From Chara braunii (Eukaryota > Streptophyta > Charophyceae > Charales > Characeae), in NCBI GenBank assembly GCA_003427395.1, contig BFEA01000059.1, forward strand, positions 2,976,110 to 3,008,153: DNA of 32,044 nt, read 5' to 3'. Each line of letters starts with the position of its first letter. The stretch's first letter is position 1. Of this stretch, positions 7,385 to 18,190 are shown piece after piece. The translations under genes and the position numbers were made by a program. The notes under the pieces were generated by a model. The model ran no database searches. It was not told where the DNA came from and worked only from the letters and a program-made list of their open reading frames with translations.

Positions 7385-10262
7385 ATGCAGAAGGGAGGGA
7401 GGGGCGCGCGGCCACGACAGAGGCCTCAGGGAGCATCAGGAGGGGATGACTCGCGCAAACCGGTTGGGAGGGAGTCTACGCCTATCTTCGATGACGGTAA
7501 CATAGAGCTTTTTCTGGACTCCTACCAGGCACATGTGACACGGGAGGGCTGGTCTACCTTGGAAAGGATACGGAACCTGAGGGGAGTTGGGCGCTTCGAG
7601 GAACCTATTGCGCACATTCGAGAGGAGGCGCTGACATGGCAGGATGTGGAGGCGAGGATGCAGATGCTGAGGGCTTCGCCGATGGGACCGGATGGATTGC
7701 CTATTCGATTGGAGGAAGGCAATGCGGAGGAGTTCATCCCGGCCTATGAGCAGTATATGCGCGACCAGGGGACTGGGCAGGAGGAGTGAATGCAGATGCT
7801 GCCCCTCTGGGGACGGAGGGCGGAGAGATCGTTGGCGAGGCAGATCCGGAACAGGGCACACGACTGGGAGGACTGCCAGGCCCAGTTGAGACAGGCATTT
7901 CGATGACCGGAGCCCGAGAGACCAGAGCCCAGGGTGGAGAGACGACAAAGGAGTAAGAGGCCACAGGGCCCAGAGGCGAGAGGGACCACTACAACCAGAG
8001 GGGGCCGAAAGGCCTTGGCACAGCGAGAAGGGTCAGCAGAGGTTGCCCAGGCAGTGGAGTCAGTTCAGGCCGCGGGGCCAGCTCAGGCGGCGGAGCTACC
8101 CCCTACCTATGGACTCGAGCAGGTGGAGTTTCGCAGAATTACGGGCAGTGATCTACGGGGCCCGTCGCCGACGTTACCAGAGGGGGGAGAGGCGGTGTCG
8201 TTGAGAACGCCGCTCGACAGGTTGGAGGCACCTCGATGCGTCCCAGTGGGGGGCGTCACAGCTGGGAGCGGACCAGAGCGGACCGGCATGGTATGAGCCA
8301 GTAGAGGATGAGCCAGAGGAGGAGCCACCTGAGCCGGGGCCTGAGGCGGGGTCTCGCAAACCCGAGAGGCCGTAGACTGAGGGGGTTATCACTGTTGGGG
8401 ATGATACCCCTCCTCCTACCCCGATTCCATAACAGGCGCGGCAGTATTGGCCTGAAGGAATTCCTAAGCTGGACAGCAAGGAGGTGTTGGGGCCCCCACC
8501 GGAAGCTACTACGCCACCCCCGACGCAGGCGGAGCCAGAGAGGGGCGAGAGGGCGAGGACACCTACTACTGTGGCGCCGCAACTAACTGAGTCTACAGGT
8601 GCATGCATGGGTGTGGAGTCGTCGACATTCGGAGAGCCTCCACCAGAGCCGCCACCCGCAGAGGAGGGGACTAGTGAGAGAGATCCACTGCGAGAGGGTC
8701 ACGAGGCGAGGACAGGGAGGCCACCAGGGGAGATGAAAGAAGAGAAGCGCGCAAGGGTGCAGGTACGCCTCGAAGAGCTATACCAGGAAAAGCTTAGGAT
8801 GGAGGCCGCAGGAGAAGCGCCAAAGTCGCCAATTGACCCTCCGACGAGCGAGCAGAGGATTAGTGAGGCTTGGGCCAGCTATGAGAGCGAGAGGGATGCG
8901 GCTCGCCTGGGGTCGCGAGAGGTAGGACAGGGGAGTGCAAGATTGGACGAGGCACGATAGACAGAGGACTTGGGATTTTCAGCCGCCAGGATGGAGATTG
9001 AGCATGCAGATAGGAGGATAGGTGAGGTGGCGGTCTCATCCTTCCAACGGTACTCCATGCTCAGCGATGAGTTGGCGGCCTCGAGGTTAGAGGTGGGACA
9101 GTTGTCCACCCAACTGGCAGAAGAGAGGGCAGAGAATCAAGCATGGAGGTCCCGTATGGAAGTTAAGGAAGCGAAATGGGAGAAGAGGCTTGAGGACATG
9201 GCGGCGATGGTGGAGAGGCTCTCGGCCACTAAGGTGGTCGACTGGACGGAGCAGAGCCGGTATGGTATTCAGGGGAAGGAGGTACAGGGGCTCTTTGGCC
9301 AGGAAGGAACAACGGAGACGCCACGGTAAGAGGGAATGGGGAAGGTATTCCTGAACCCAGCAGAGGCGGCAGCGAGGCGGGAGGCCGAGGAGAGGAGGTT
9401 CAGCTTCAGGACTCCTACGGAGTTGGCCTCACAACAGGCCACCCCTATGACGATTGAGATCCCTGAGGACGAGCCGGCGCAGGGACCCCAACCTCCAGTG
9501 GAGGAAGGGGGGTCCACAAAGGAGTCCCCTACGATCCTTTTGGAGGTGCAGGAGGGTGCCCTTACGGGAGCAGCAGCATCCACTGAGTCGGAGGCAATGG
9601 GGGGAGAGGCGTCTCGACTGGATGAGTTAGTGGCAGTTATGGAGTTGGACATGCCGTCAGGAGAGCCTCAGAGACAGAAGACCCCAGAGCGTGTGCCAGA
9701 GATAGGGGAGTTGAGGACGCAGTTAGGCTCTTGGACTACTGGAGCTGACTCAGGAGAGCAGATCTCAAAGCAGCAGCATGAAGTTATGAGGGAGCCAGCG
9801 ACTGCCGTGACTCCCCAGCCTTCTGACCTGTATAGGGACGAGGGGGCGACTGCGATGGGAGGAATCCGCGAGGGTAGGCCACTGAGATTGGACACTCCAG
9901 CGTACCGACCCGAGGGAGGTGAGGCGCTAGCAGGGCCAAGTACCCAGATGATGGAGGCGGGGCCGGCAGAGTCATGGAGTATGCCCCAGAGCCATGAGAT
10001 GAGCCGGGAAACTAGCGAGACGCCGCCGTTGCCTGGGTCCCAGAAGAAGAAGAGGAGGTGTCGGGGGAGATCAAACGATCAGTGCTTCTTCTGCAAGGAT
10101 GGCGTACATAGAGCTCTTGAAGGCCCGAAGTTCCTTAAGGACAAGGCAGCTGGGAGAGTAACAGAGAGTGGTGGAAGAATGTATGACAGGCAGGGGCGAG
10201 TGGTAGAGCGGGCTCCAGATGGGGTAGGGCACAGTTATATAGACAGAACCAGGAGGCTATGA
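7385..10262 (+). pseudogene. Second gag-like reading frame downstream of integrase
   Basis: A long proline/glutamate-rich frame with gag-like ends. The N-terminal part (IELFLDSYQAHVTREGW, then WQDVEARMQML) resembles the start of capsid-type gag proteins, and a segment after the first stop (DWEDCQAQLRQAFR, about 7865-7903) has the W-x-C-LRQAFR look of a retrotransposon gag. The middle has a charged coiled-coil-like stretch (8970-9329). Near the C terminus lies CFFCKDGVHRALEG (about 10084-10125), a C-x2-C-x4-H-x4-C knuckle with glycine in place of the last Cys. Breaks: TGA 7787 and 7904, a frameshift near 8300, TAG 8373, TAA 8430, TAG 8958, TAA 9327. It could be a second nucleocapsid, or the gag of another element whose pol is absent. 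No separate PBS precedes it. Confidence 0.6.
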
Positions 10263-11150
10263 GTGAGTAGGGGCTGGTCCGTCTATATGACAGCAGGATT
10301 AGAGCTCCTCTGTACGCAGAGGCCGTGATAGGGGTGTACATACTCTGAGTTAGTCAGGCGAGTCTCGTCTAGTTATATATACATAGGTGGTGGTGTGTGA
10401 TCGGCTTGAGCTTTATGTGTGATACGGTCTAGGGGATGAGACTTAGTTGTATGATACCTACGACATACGTGACTTGAATTTTCAGTTGTGTGATTCAGAT
10501 ACTCTTACTTGTATCTTTGAGTAGGTTCTTAGAGTTCATAACGCTAGGGACGTGAGTTTATCCTGCGGAGTGAGATAGTGGAGTGAGCATTTGAGTGTTT
10601 TCGGGGCAGGCATTTTGTTCCCAAATACACCCTACGAGTTGTGTGTTGAGGGTTTGAGTTGAGCGTCGTATTGGGACTTGAGGGAGATGTTTTGCTCCCG
10701 AGTATATATTTGATTCCAGACTCTGTGGGACTTATTCTTGTGACGATCACGATCACTCTCACACGTGTGGCTTTATCCCAATGAATGAGGGCTTTGTGTG
10801 AGAGATGTGTGGGATACATCTCATGTATGTGTATTGTGTGATTATGATTGCCGTCTACTCTTCGGTATACTCGTGCGGCCTGCCCATGGGCGGGCGGAAC
10901 GGCCGGGTATAAGAGAAGGCAGCGCGGTCGTTTTTGTAACAGATGTATGAGGACCCTGAGGGGTCTTGCGAGCCTATAAGGCTCAGATGCTTACCATGCC
11001 GAATGTTTATGGCGGAGCTGTGAAGGGGACCCATAAGTTGGCCCCTTAGTTTGAGTTGTTTTGCGTTTAAGTTGGGGAGACGGCCCATAAGAAGGCCCCT
11101 CAGTTGAGCTGTTCTATAATTGAGACCCCCTCGGATTATGGAAGGTGGGG
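10263..11150 (+). other. GT-rich non-coding DNA with hairpins
   Basis: No gene seen. The first 550 bases are GT-rich, with two G-run/C-run stem-loops near 10595-10620 and 10680-10700. Two adjacent perfect hairpins follow: GACCC/GGGTC (10952-10965) and GAGCCT-ATA-AGGCTC (10970-10984). Two further G/C-armed hairpins with CCATAAG-type loops lie at 11025-11045 and 11074-11099. Confidence 0.5.
10872..10930 (+). promoter_or_regulatory. Candidate RNA polymerase II core promoter
   Basis: A GC-rich block containing the palindrome GCCCATGGGC is followed by TATAAGAG at 10908-10915 and then G-rich sequence. A TATA box in a GC-rich setting, in an otherwise GT-rich tract, is what the U3 of an LTR or an internal promoter would look like. 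No transcript start can be seen. Confidence 0.25.
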
Positions 11151-13020
11151 ATGTTGTTTATTGACAGCAGTGTAATCCAGGTCGCGTGATAGTCCATCCT
11201 GTAAAGAGAGGGGTGGTTGGGAGACCTGTTGAGAGAAACCCCCTTCGTGTGAAAAATGGGTGATAGATTTAAGGACATGGTAAGCAATGTTTGAATGATA
11301 AAGTCTGACGAGAGGAACCAGGGTTACGAGTTGGAATCATTAGTGGAACTTAGAAGGTCGCAAGTCAGTGCATAAAGATGTCGTGGGATGTGTGGTCCGC
11401 TGTCTCTGATCAAGTAAGTAGGTCACGGCCTTGTGTGAGCCTAGCGGTGAAATTGTTTGTGATTGTGAGAAGGGGCCGTGCCCTCTATATTGTCCCATAG
11501 GGGGCTGGTAAGATACCCTTAAAAGTAGGGCAGATCCCTGCGTTGTCCTGCAGTGGCCCTGTGAGTTTGTTTTGCGACGCACCGCCTAGACACCTGTGCT
11601 AATCCTAAGGCATATTAGGGAATACCAAGCTAAACGGTAAAGGTTAGCACCTCTAGGGCGCAACCCTTATTGGATGGCTGCAAGCCAGCACAACCTGGCT
11701 GCAGGCCCACGTCTACCAGCAGAGTAAGAGTTTAAGAGGTTATGCACGCCCCATTCGAAATTACTCTGGTGGAATGCTGGGGGATACGAGTCGAGTCGTT
11801 TGGGCGCCCTGATTGAATGCCTATCAGGAGAAAACCTATTGTTGCATAACCAACGAAGGGACTGCCGCTAAGATAACAACACGGTAGGCCGTAGATCTGG
11901 CTCGATCAACCAGACTATGGTGGGTCAGGATGGAGACCTAGCGTTTCTATACTAGACCGCAGAAAGAGTCGAGGGGAGATTTATGTATATATATATATAT
12001 ATATGTATTTGATTGTAAGGATTTTCGCAAGGGAGGCGGGAGTGCCTTCTAAGGTCTCGTCTAAAGCCCGCGTCCCCATATGACTCTGCGTATGAGAGAG
12101 AGTTTAACGGGTACACTCAACGAGAAGCTGGCGTTTGTCTAGGACGAAGGGAAGAGGATGGTTTGAGGTGGCCTTTGGAACTTATGATGTAGTATCGATG
12201 CATAATACACCGGAATCCTAATGTCAGGACACTGGAAACCCAGGTTGAAACCCTGACAGCATATAGTTATGTCGGCATGGAGTGTTGGAGGCCTCAACCG
12301 TGAGTCTGTCGGCTAATCGGATTGGTTCCATTCTCGTCAGCGTTTGGAGTGTGGATGAATTTATAACTTCTGATTTGGCGTGGCGACGGGGACGTCGCTT
12401 AATATAGTCCGGTAGGTTGTCGGCGCGAATACCCTTACAAGGGTATCCGCCCTGGTTTTTTCAAGTGACAGAAAAGGAATGGGCTTGGTCGGCATAAGTC
12501 GAGCGAGGTATGGCCGCGTCCCGGGCTTGTCCTGACTGAAGTTAGAGGGTATGTGGGCGCGCAGTTTTAAGGCGCGCGTGTGATTTTCTGATTGAGTGAG
12601 CGGCCGGCTTAGTCAATCGACCTGGATCATGCTACGGCTTTGTTTAGCGGACGAGAGCTCGTTTTTGGGTTGGCATGCGCAAACGACGGTGAGACTGGCA
12701 CGCCGATAGGCGCACGGGGCGGCCACGGCGGGGCCCAAGTAGGTCAGCACGGGTGCCGGGTGTTGGCACGCTAGTTGTAGGAAGGAAGAGAAGGCCTGGG
12801 CTGTTTTTCCCAAGCCTAGGGACGGTGAGGCGCTACTTCATATTGAAGTTTGCGCGTTATTATGCTAGGTCTGGGCTTAGCCCTATTGGTTACAATACTG
12901 GACTATTGTTACGGGGATGCAGGGATCGAGGCCACCGAGCGTCGGCGCAGCAGCGGCAGAGCATCGTGGAGGAAGCTAAGGGGGTTGAGGGCCCGACGGG
13001 GCTATCCCCCCTCGGTTTTG
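11151..13020. other. Non-coding stretch, no gene recognised
   Basis: No frame with domain content. Structures seen: an inverted repeat GTGCTAA/TTAGCAC (about 11597-11653), a short TA run near 11983-12005, a perfect hairpin ATACCCT-TACA-AGGGTAT (12429-12446) and a GCGCGC-armed inverted repeat near 12550-12575. A frame from ATG 12862 with a hydrophobic start runs into N bases and is not supported. Confidence 0.4.
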
Positions 13021-13770
13021 TTGATAGGGGNNGCGACGGATCTGGTCCGCGGGACCAGCGGGGGTTTTAGCNGTCCCCGCACCCTGCCTGAGGATGTTTT
13101 ATTATTTTTCGTTATTTTANTTTTNCTTCTTTATTTTATTATTCATGGGNCGTTNTGGCCTGGGGCGNGGCACTGCGGCTGGCGGTCTGAGACTTGAAGA
13201 GCCGCGGGCGGGGTATCACCGCGNCCGGGTCCTTCNGGACATCCGTTAAAATTGGAACGATACAGAGAAGATTCGCATAGCGCCTGCGCAGGGACGGCGC
13301 AGATGGGNCNCGGAGAAGCCGAGGCGCTCTGGCTGGTTGCTTCCGCTGCCTTGGTTTGGAAGAAGNCGGGCGCACGCAACAGTGGTGGCGAGCGCTAGGC
13401 CAGCGCGACGGTTTCAACAGCGGGAGATAAGAGGGCAAGTGAATCAGGATGGGGTCTGGGGCCAGGGGTATGCCGAAGGTGAGTGCACTACGGCGGTACG
13501 AGTGGGGGTGCACCGCGAACCCCCGAGGTCCGATAGGCCGAAGTCCCCAGGGGTGACGGGGAAGGGGGAGGTCGGTACGATCCCCCGCGCGGAGGGGAGG
13601 AGAGAAAACCGGNGGAGCCGACAACCGGGCGTTTGGTTCTTGGCAGTCGACGACTGTTAGACCATTTGCTCGGCGTCCGGGGTGCCGGTGACCACGCCAT
13701 GGGGGTGTTGGCGGTTGACGACAACGCGATGGTGAAGGAGAATGGATTTGGGCTGGAGAGNGAGCCGGGT
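13021..13770. other. Poorly resolved GC-rich segment with many ambiguous bases
   Basis: Single N bases are scattered between 13031 and 13761 in GC-rich DNA. No gene is recognised and frames cannot be trusted. The pattern suggests a consensus of unlike repeat copies or thin read coverage. Confidence 0.6.
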
Positions 13771-16366
13771 ACGTGTAGGTGAGACGGAGTAGTGGGGGGA
13801 GAGAGGCGATAGACGAAGCAGCTAAGGCCAGAGGGGTGACGAGCGGTGGTACGAGGTAGCCAGGTCGTGGATGAAGGACGGACGAGACAACAAGGAGGCA
13901 GTGGGCGAGCGTAGCGGAGTGACCAGCGCTAGGTGAGTAAAGAGGTGGACGAACCCGGATGGGGGTCGCGACCGGGTGAGTGCGAAGCGACGAGAGGAGG
14001 GGGTCGGGCGCAGTCAGGGGAGCTTAGCTTGCTCGATTCGTAACGGAATCGAGCCGGGAAAGTGGCTATTATGGGTAGGGTTGTGGGCATGCGAGTGGGA
14101 TAGCCGGGTTAGATTCGATGTTAGAGTTAGCAACTAGGTGCTAGAAGAGAAAAGGGGGTGCGCCGAGCTATGGACGGCATAGAAGAGAACGAGGGGATAA
14201 ATGCTGATCTCGTATGTTTTTTATCAAAAACGAACGAACGAAGACGCTAACGCGCGGTTTTGGGGGAACGCGAATGCGATGGCAAGGTTAGTTTTGGCTT
14301 TGGGTTGGTAGAATGAGAGTTAGGAGAGATAGGGCTGCGTGGAGGTATCGGCGGTGTAAAGAAAGTATGTATATTCCTACGTTCTTGTGGAAGATTCATT
14401 CAATATTTACCTCCCATTTCGACGGGGGTAACGTGAGGCCAGACGCGGGGCGGAAGACCTACCTGTTGCCTGGTGCAGTGTTCAGTTCAGTTGATGGCAG
14501 AAGCTCCTCCCAACCCCTCTGCGTGCATGACGAGTAGCAGCGTATCTTTCCGGGCTCGGGCGACGGATTCATTCTGACTTGCCCTTGGTGTTGGTCGGAG
14601 CTTGGCGGAGGAACAACGGGCGCAGGCTGAAGACTTACCTAGCGACAGGAGGTGCTACTCGCCCTGTCGGTCGAAGGGGTGGTGTGAGGCGGGCCGCAGG
14701 GTGAAGCTCCGTTTGTTGGCCAAGGCATTGCCCATCCTAGTAAAGGATGCCCCTGGTTATGTTTTAGCGATAGTCCCACCTCGGCGTTGGCCACGTTATG
14801 GGTAGGAGCTTCTCCTCCCCTATAAGTTACGTAAACGTAGTACCCGGGGACACAGCTGTTGGGTGCTTCGTGCCCTTTAAAGCTCTGCGTCAAGTGGTCG
14901 GCAGGGCCTGACCAGGAGTTTCGACTGAGTGCACTATCAAGTGGAAAGAAAGATGGAGCGAGCGGCGAGATAGAGGGGGGGGGGGGATCGCAGACTTACC
15001 TACCTAGCTGAAGTACTACCGCAGTGTCGGGTACGGTAGCAAGGGAGCTAGCCACGGGATTACGGACTTCCTGCCAACCAAAGCCTTGCATGCGAGACCC
15101 GGTGGAGTGACTGTAGACATGCCACCAGATTTGGAGGCTCGGTTGTTGGCTGCTGCACTGCCTACTCCTTGAACGGTGTAGTGGGGCGAGGGATTTACAG
15201 GTCTGAAGGTTTATCTGTGGACTATTGTGTCCCCTCTCTTGGCTAGTGGAGCAGTGAAGGGAGTAGGCGGCAGGGTTGAGGATCTATTCGGTGGAGTTGC
15301 GGACTTTTCTGCTGAATGAAGTGTTGCCCTTTTGCGTCGGACGGGGCAACATGGAGGCAGCCATAGAGCTTGCGGGCTTTTGCGGGTTGTCTTGGGCACT
15401 GTATTGCTGCGGCTGGTGGCTGCAGCCGGCTGCTGTCTGCCACAGCCTGTGGGGCGGACACTGTAGTCGGTGTCGGGGCTGTGGGCGGTATTTCCGATGC
15501 GTACAGATGAGCAACTGGCGGGGGACAAGGTTGTGATATACTGCCAGTTACTACGGGATGAGCACCGCTGCCGCAAACTGGGCACGGGTTGTGTCTGGCT
15601 GACTATGTGAGGGCTATCATTAACTGTCGGAATATTGTTCTCGCTTACTGTTGATTGCGGTACACTGTTGCATGCCACAACCGGATGGTTGCTGGCCGTT
15701 GCGGCCTACAGTGTGGTGGCGTCGTGGGCATAGAAGGAGGATTGAGTCGGGGAAGGGAAGCGGATGCCACGAATTGAGAGGTCGACACGGAGTGGCCTAG
15801 GCAGTTGATGGCGGGAGTTTGACCAAGCTGCTGGAAGTTGGCCGCCATTGTGGGGCCCTCAGGCGTTAAAGATTTGAAGGCCCTCTCCTGCGAGTCTGAG
15901 CGCACCCCTCTCGTATCTGAGAGTCTCAAAACTGTCTATTTCTGCCCTTCTTCCTCTAAGTCTAGTCTGTTGGTTCTGAGAGGAAGGCGGCAGGCAGGAT
16001 TGCAACCCGTAATCCGCGCCAAGGCCTTTGTGGGAGGTCGCCCCACCGATTGAGGGAGCTCTGTCGGAGCCTAGGCGAGGCTCTGGAGGCAGGGAATTGA
16101 AAGGTAACCATTGCTTCCCCTGTATATACCTTGATATAACCCCTACTTGTACGTCTTGTTATGTTGACTGAGTATACTGTATGCACCCCTATTTTGACTT
16201 TGGTTTGACTGACAGGACACAAGTCAGACTAAATAAAGGGATGTGTGTGCAATCGCAGTTTCAGTATTGTTGATTGTCTGAAGGCAGATTGTGAACACAA
16301 GGGGTTGCATATGGGGGAAGGGTGGGTAAAAGGTGGTTTTGCTTGAGCCTTAATGGGTCCTATGGG
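13771..16366. other. Non-coding stretch, no gene recognised
   Basis: Purine-rich at the start, GC-rich later. Seen: a perfect 9-bp hairpin GCTCGATTC/GAATCGAGC (14031-14054), a run of twelve G (14975-14986), and loosely repeated ACCTACC-type motifs following AGAC near 14454, 14630 and 14992. A possible polyadenylation signal AATAAA lies near 16231-16236. None defines a gene. Confidence 0.4.
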
Positions 16367-17190
16367 GTCAGACCAGTTCCATAAGATTGGACGGTCTGAC
16401 CGCTGTGTTTTATATTTGAATTGCATGGAGAGTCAGACCAGTTCCATAAGATTGGACGGTCTGATTGCTCTGAATTGTGAGGGTTTGACTATGGTTGACT
16501 TTTCAGGGGTCAAGCCTGTACCATAAGAATGGAGGGTTTGGTTGTCATGTTTCATTGGGGTTTGTTCTGCTTCTTTTGTTTCTGATCAAGGAGGTCTGAG
16601 CAAGTCCATAAGATTGGACGGCTCAGCCCCCTTCTTGTTTTATTCTAAGGGGATAATCTGCACTGAGGGCAGGGCATGTCCATAAGATTGGACGGCCTTG
16701 GACTCATGCTATACACAGTTGGATCAGAGAGAAACGAACGTGCCAGAGGACCAGACCAGTTCCATAAGATTGGACGGTCTGGCCCAATGCCTCGCGCATG
16801 CTGGAACCCAAAAGGTTAAAAATTGGCTATATTTTATACTATCCTATCTATGAACAGACTAGTCAGGCATGGGTTCCATAAGATTGGACGGCCTGGCTAT
16901 AGCTTATCATAAAATGAAGAGAGTATAATTAAGAGTATAATTGAAGATAACCCTGGGCAGGCCAGGCCATGTTCTAAGATGAACGGCTCGGTCCTATGCC
17001 CAGCTTTTGAACACTAAGCTCAGAGAGGTATATATAAGTTGGATATTAAACAGTTCTGGCGACAAAGCCTTGTTCTAAGATGAACGGCCTAGTCGTATGC
17101 CCAAAAGGAAGAGAAAAGTAGTTGTGCAACCTGTTCGTGTATACTCAATGGTTGAGTCAGGCAAATTCCATAAGATTGGACGGCTTGACT
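16367..17190 (+). repeat. Array of ten nested hairpins with constant loop and compensating arms
   Basis: Units at 16367-16400, 16432-16465, 16511-16540, 16596-16626, 16671-16699, 16751-16782, 16864-16895, 16965-16988, 17067-17088 and 17155-17190. Each has an inner stem closing a loop TAAGAT (AAGA in unit 3) and most have a longer outer stem. Outer arms differ but stay complementary: GTCAGACC/GGTCTGAC, CAAGCC/GGTTTG, CTGAGC/GCTCAG, AGGGC/GCCTT, CCAGACC/GGTCTGG, CAGGC/GCCTG, GTCAGGC/GCTTGAC. Inner stems also co-vary: TCCA/TGGA, CCAT/ATGG, GTTC/GAAC. Units 8 and 9 have short outer stems (4 and 3 bp). Intervals between units are unrelated and irregular (about 30-100 bases). Such change suggests selection for structure, probably in RNA. 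Function unknown. Confidence 0.85.
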
Positions 17191-17459
17191 TTATGCCCTA
17201 TGTAAGTTGGGTATAAGGGGATAAAGCATTGAGAAGTTACGAACTATTGTTTGCAAAGATTGATTTGGGGTGGTGAGAGTACTTACCTTTGTGGTTTGGA
17301 TTGCATGAGGCTGAGTGAGGCTACTACTTGGTTTGAGTGTCAGGTTGACAGGTAGTTGTTTTAGAGGCTCGCCTCGTGCTAGAGCGATAGGAGTTAGGTC
17401 AATTCTTGCATTTTCTGAGCTAAGTTTTCTTTCTTAGATCGATTCTCGCATTTTCTGGG

Positions 17460-17800
17460 ATCTTTTATTATACTTGGCTTTGTATAAATGTTGGTAAGCT
17501 ACTTTCTCTACGGGAAGCGCTGCCGAAATTTCTGCAAATCCAAGGAGTTAGTTAAATTTTGACTTGTCAAAGTTCAACTTGTCTAAAGTTAATACATGAC
17601 TTGGTAAAAATCTGGAAAGTCTCATTTTCTAAAGGGAGTGCTGCCCAAATTTTTGCTAATTCAGGGAGTTAGACAAAATTGGACTTTGGAAAGTCAACGA
17701 CTGTTTCTGGTTTCATATTCGGGCTGATATAAATTCTGAAAAGACATTTTTCCTACGGGAAGCGCTGCCGAAATTTTCTTGATTTAGAGGAGTTAGGTTA
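17460..17800 (+). repeat. Three degenerate tandem repeats, about 122-bp period
   Basis: The core reads CTACGGGAAGCGCTGCC, then an AAATTT-rich stretch and GGAGTTAG. GGGA anchors fall at 17512, 17634 and 17757, spacing 122 and 123. Each is preceded by a related AT-rich segment. A partial further GGAGTTAG occurs near 17387. No coding potential. Confidence 0.75.
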
Positions 17801-17831
17801 TATCCTGACAGATGGCGATTCTGGTGATCCA

Positions 17832-18092
17832 CCCTTAATAAGGGAGATCCTGCCGTTAGTCTACCTTTGCTTGGGCACTGGCTTAGAAGTAGGCTTAGAC
17901 TTAGTTGGCGGGTAACTCTCAGTGAAAATGTGCTATGGAGGTTCATCCTCCATATGTTGATGATTTAGCTCGGGCATTGGCCTGTCTTATGGTACAGGCC
18001 TTTCGTGGACATTCGATTCAGGACTTGGGCTAGTTCAGCTAGATCCTGCAAGGATCATCATCTGTTATTACCGATAACAAGTCGGTTGCCGA
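17832..18092 (+). repeat. Run of consecutive perfect small hairpins
   Basis: In order: CCCTT-AAT-AAGGG (17832-17844), TATGGAGG-TTCAT-CCTCCATA (17934-17954), GGCCTGT-CTTATGGT-ACAGGCC (17979-18000), GATCCT-GCA-AGGATC (18042-18056), GTTAT-TACCG-ATAAC (18064-18078) and a short TCGG-TTG-CCGA (18082-18092). The third, read on the minus strand, contains CCTGTACCATAAGA, 14 bases shared with unit 3 of the upstream hairpin array. Confidence 0.7.
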
Positions 18093-18190
18093 TTCGACGG
18101 CTCACGACTCAATTCCTACTCGCTCCCCATACTCAACCTAAAAGGCTTAAGCCCTGGTGATCTTTTTGTTTGTTAAGGGTTTCACCCGGA

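Noticed and set aside
8174-8608. Antisense Ser/Gly-rich frame opposite the second gag-like frame
   Set aside because: A mirror of the Pro/Glu/Gly-rich sense sequence without independent support.
11139-11152. GGAAGGTGGGGA followed by TG as polypurine tract and LTR start
   Set aside because: It fits the pattern, but would make a 9.5-kb LTR ending at 20652, and the matching 5' LTR part is not in the window. Unresolved.
12862-13197. Small frame with a hydrophobic, signal-peptide-like start
   Set aside because: It runs into several N bases, has no recognisable domain, and lies in a non-coding tract of a transposon.
16367-17190. The hairpin array as a CRISPR array
   Set aside because: Spacing between units is irregular, repeats are degenerate with arms that change together, the setting is a eukaryotic retrotransposon and no cas gene is present.
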